Positions 32,917-34,665 of a stretch of DNA of 34,665 nt are shown here, piece after piece (within the stretch, counting starts at the first letter, position 1; every line of letters begins with the position of its first letter). This DNA comes from Clostridia bacterium (lineage in GTDB: Bacteria > Bacillota > Clostridia > Oscillospirales > CAG-272), in assembly GCA_017456895.1 (NCBI GenBank), contig JAFTIN010000069.1, forward strand, positions 1 through 34,665, given 5' to 3'. The notes under the pieces are model-generated. The model ran no database searches. It worked only from the letters and a program-made list of their open reading frames with translations, and was not told the DNA's origin. The position numbers were made by a program, and so were the translations under genes.

Positions 32917-33372
32917 ATGATTATTACCTTTTGCGGTCATTCACAGTTCATAAGAACGGAAGAATACGAGCAAAAAATCCTTGCCTTTTTGGAAGAAAAG
33001 GTCGGTGATAATCCTGCGGATTTTTACTTAGGAGGTTACGGCTCTTTTGACAGCTTTGCCTATGATTGCTGCAAGAAATATAAAGCCATTCACCCCGGCG
33101 TTTCGCTCATATTCATTACCCCATATATGACGGTGGAATATCAGCAAAATCATTTGGAGTATCAAAAGACACGATACGACGAGATCATATACCCGGAAAT
33201 CGAGGATAAGCCGCCGAGGTTTGCCATTACCTACCGTAATAGGTGGATGGTCGAGCAAGCCGATTACGTTATCTGCGGTATCACTCACGATTGGGGCGGA
33301 GCTTACAAAACGTATCAGCACGCAAAGCGCAAGAAAAAGCATATTTTCAACGTCACCGAAAAGGAGTTCTGA
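32917..33372 (+). CDS. SLOG-fold protein (DUF1273/YpsA-like)
   Basis: The 151-residue protein begins IITFCGHSQF, with the early strand and GxS loop of SLOG proteins. It continues with FYLGGYGSFDSFAYDCCKKYK and ends ADYVICGITHDWGGAYKTYQHAKRKKK. The GGYGxFD motif and the C-terminal Gly-Gly helix form the expected nucleotide-binding pocket. SLOG proteins bind nucleotide-derived ligands and often sit in mobile or conflict-related loci; the exact role here is unknown. AGAGGT lies before the ATG. It is governed by the promoter/operator set shared with the XRE gene. Confidence 0.75.
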   Translation: MIITFCGHSQFIRTEEYEQKILAFLEEKVGDNPADFYLGGYGSFDSFAYDCCKKYKAIHPGVSLIFITPYMTVEYQQNHLEYQKTRYDEIIYPEIEDKPPRFAITYRNRWMVEQADYVICGITHDWGGAYKTYQHAKRKKKHIFNVTEKEF

Positions 33373-33512
33373 CTATTGATATCAACACGCTAAAAACAAA
33401 CAATTTCGTGAGCAACTACGGTGGTTCCGCAACATTGGCTTGCCAATGATAAAAGTCAGGTCGATCCATAGTTTCAGCCACAGTACAAAAAAGTATTGAG
33501 CGTGTAGGATAT

Positions 33513-33552
33513 AGGCATCGGTGTATATTGCCGATGCCTTTTGACTTTTTTA
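33513..33552 (+). terminator. Terminator after the SLOG gene
   Basis: AGGCATCGG/CCGATGCCT stem with a 9-nt loop, then TTTTGACTTTTTT. Confidence 0.9.
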
Positions 33553-33618
33553 GCGGAAATTCGACTATAAATGTCGTAAAAATATATACATAAATATGTA
33601 TATTGAACCGAAAAAGTA

Positions 33619-33647
33619 TTGAAAAAGTTGAAAAAATATGCTATACT
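33619..33647 (+). promoter_or_regulatory. Promoter of the lipoprotein leader
   Basis: TTGAAA, 17-nt spacer, TATACT on the plus strand, about 200 nt upstream of the lipoprotein start. Confidence 0.8.
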
Positions 33648-33664
33648 ATAATTGGAAAATTATC

Positions 33665-33825
33665 GAAAGGGGTTACAGTATGTCAAAAGAGCGATAAAGT
33701 CTTTTTGATACACCTCTGGGCGTATTGTTTGGCTCGCCCCCTTTCAAACGCACTTTTATAAAAAATCATTGAGCCATTTAACATAGGTGTACTGTGCCTT
33801 TTTGTTGAATGGCTTTTGTTTTTTC
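33665..33825 (+). promoter_or_regulatory. Attenuator-like leader with terminator and alternative pairings
   Basis: The leader-ORF ribosome site GAAAGGGG (33665-33672) can pair with CCCCTTTC (33738-33745). GGGCG/CGCCC forms a hairpin at 33718-33739. The terminator is AGCCATTTAACA (33772-33783) with TGTTGAATGGCT (33803-33814), one G-U pair, then TTTTGTTTTTT. TGGCTC (33730-33735) can pair with GAGCCA (33771-33776) and so compete with the terminator stem. Promoter, short ORF, competing stems, terminator and gene are the parts of a ribosome-controlled attenuator. The inducing signal is unknown. Confidence 0.6.
33680..33697 (+). CDS. Five-codon leader peptide (MSKER)
   Basis: ATG-TCA-AAA-GAG-CGA-TAA with GAAAGGGG 7 nt upstream, a good ribosome site for so short a frame. 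It lies near the 5' end of the transcript from 33619-33647 and ahead of competing hairpins and a terminator. Translation of it probably sets the fold of the leader; this is inference from layout. Confidence 0.55.
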   Translation: MSKER

Positions 33826-33844
33826 TTCTAAGGAGGTAACGAGA

Positions 33845-34255
33845 ATGAAGAAAATAGTTGCAATATTTTTGATGCTTTTACTGATGCTTTCCTTTGCAGG
33901 TTGCGATACCGCTAAAATTGAAGTCGGTGCAGAAAATGGAGTTGCCTATTTCAATCGCGGAACATTAACGCCAACAATTCTACTAAAAGGTGAAACCGAT
34001 ACTAAAGTTGAGGACGAATACTTTTTTGGAAAGTTAGTTAAAGCAATCGAAGGAAAAGCTACCGTTGATCCCGTATGTGAATGTCAGCCGATATACAATG
34101 TCGGTATTGATAAATACACCTTCGGTTTACATTCGCACGGAATTACAATATCTTCCCCTATGGGAAAGAATATCAAAGGTACAAACATTTTTGCTGTTGA
34201 ATGTACGGAAGAAGAAATAAATGAGTTGTTTGATATTTTGGATTCTGCAAATTAA
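33845..34255 (+). CDS. Small lipoprotein, unrecognised
   Basis: The 136-residue product has a signal peptide with lipobox SFAGC (Cys20), so it is anchored outside the membrane. The mature part has no family I recognise; it includes a CECQ pair and a SHGITISSP strand, and it ends in an acidic helix (TEEEINELFDIL). AGGAGGT lies 7 nt before the ATG at 33845; the open frame extends 12 codons further upstream into the attenuator terminator and is rejected. It is followed 30 bp later by a second lipoprotein gene. Confidence 0.8.
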   Translation: MKKIVAIFLMLLLMLSFAGCDTAKIEVGAENGVAYFNRGTLTPTILLKGETDTKVEDEYFFGKLVKAIEGKATVDPVCECQPIYNVGIDKYTFGLHSHGITISSPMGKNIKGTNIFAVECTEEEINELFDILDSAN

Positions 34256-34285
34256 GTTATTATGAGTATTTAGGAGGAAATAAAA

Positions 34286-34665
34286 ATGAAAAAGTTATTA
34301 GCTTTATGCTTGACCGTAGTTTTATGCTTATGCTGTCTTGCATCGTGCGGTAGCGCACACAAAGAAAACGAATGGTTTTCAGAAGATAAGCTCACAGAAT
34401 GTCTTGTAGGTGATTTGCCTACCATCGAAAAGGATTATGTAAATCATAACGGTGAGGATATTTACGTTAGCTTCACAAGCAAGGAGCGTGAAGCCTATGT
34501 TGTCAGTGTGTTTGAATATTTGAAATCGCAAAATTTCAAGTATCTTGGTACGCGCGGAGAACAAGCAAGCACGTTGGCAGGCAGCTTCACCACGTATTAT
34601 TTCAAACCTGCAACCGAGCTTTCTGAATTTTACGTTGGTAGTTCATACAAGTTTGTCTATTCAGA
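34286..34665 (+). CDS. Lipoprotein, 3' end outside the window
   Basis: 126 complete codons are visible. The signal peptide ends in lipobox CLASC (Cys21) after MKKLLALCLTVVLCLCC. The mature part starts NEWFSEDKLTECLVGDLP; no family recognised. AGGAGG lies 8 nt before the ATG. It is probably cotranscribed with the preceding lipoprotein gene and so under the same attenuator. Confidence 0.8.
   Translation, partial: MKKLLALCLTVVLCLCCLASCGSAHKENEWFSEDKLTECLVGDLPTIEKDYVNHNGEDIYVSFTSKEREAYVVSVFEYLKSQNFKYLGTRGEQASTLAGSFTTYYFKPATELSEFYVGSSYKFVYS

Larger units (their letters stand above)
33373..33844. other. Gene-free stretch with terminator and leader region
   Basis: From left: a perfect CATTGGC/GCCAATG hairpin without T-tract (33434-33449), the SLOG terminator, then a promoter and a 200-nt structured leader to the first lipoprotein gene, described in separate entries. 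No protein gene beyond the 5-codon leader ORF. Confidence 0.8.

Noticed and set aside
33027..33035. CTTAGGAGG in the SLOG gene as the right attachment site (matches the tRNA-Arg anticodon loop region)
   Set aside because: It lies in codons for the conserved LGGY motif, lacks inverted arms, and no longer stretch of the tRNA is repeated.
33826..33838. CTAAGGAGG as another att core
   Set aside because: It is the ribosome site of the lipoprotein gene at 33845.

Overview
The window reads as a chromosomal segment of an anaerobic, probably gut-dwelling Clostridia (Bacillota). This is inferred from the nrdR-yicC-remA-rpoZ-priA-def-fmt-Zn peptidase-rsmB-rlmN-rsgA gene order, A-rich GGAGG ribosome sites, textbook TTGACA/TATAAT promoters, an archaeal-type AspRS and a set of cytosolic glycoside hydrolases. 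Order or genus cannot be fixed from the sequence alone. Almost every gene is on the minus strand.

Region 1 (1-11,050, minus): one long housekeeping run starting at an nrdR promoter near 11,030. It carries nucleotide-reduction control (nrdR), RNA processing (yicC), remA, RNA polymerase omega, replication restart (priA), protein N-terminal processing (def, fmt), a membrane Zn peptidase, rRNA methylation (rsmB, rlmN) and 30S maturation (rsgA). It ends in a translationally coupled lipoprotein with 38-residue tandem repeats. Between remA and rpoZ, where gmk usually sits in this conserved locus, there is instead a 517-bp array of 24 small hairpins separated by a constant ATATCAC heptamer. This array is the most unusual object in the window.

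Region 2 (11,070-28,960): carbohydrate and transport genes. A four-gene operon (FAD oxidoreductase, GH2 beta-mannosidase-like, GH20-like barrel protein, PAP2 membrane phosphatase) is followed upstream by an RpiB/LacAB-type isomerase, aspS, and a divergent pair of an alpha/beta hydrolase and a GH78 alpha-L-rhamnosidase. Then come a GH39-like protein with a degenerate catalytic motif, a YitT membrane protein and a heterodimeric ABC exporter. None of the hydrolases has a signal peptide, so they should act on imported oligosaccharides.

Region 3 (28,960-29,740): a strong orphan plus-strand promoter runs into a gene-free zone of 179-bp direct repeats and then tRNA-Arg(CCT). Each repeat holds a palindrome whose 7-nt centre is identical to the anticodon loop of that tRNA.

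Region 4 (29,740-34,665): an integrated element or its remnant, lower in GC. It has a tyrosine recombinase surrounded by three small excisionase-like DNA-binding proteins, a Cro/CI-type repressor facing a SLOG-fold protein across a shared promoter with near-identical operators, and two lipoprotein genes. The first lipoprotein gene sits behind a transcription-attenuator-like leader containing a 5-codon ORF. No right-hand attachment site was found in the window.
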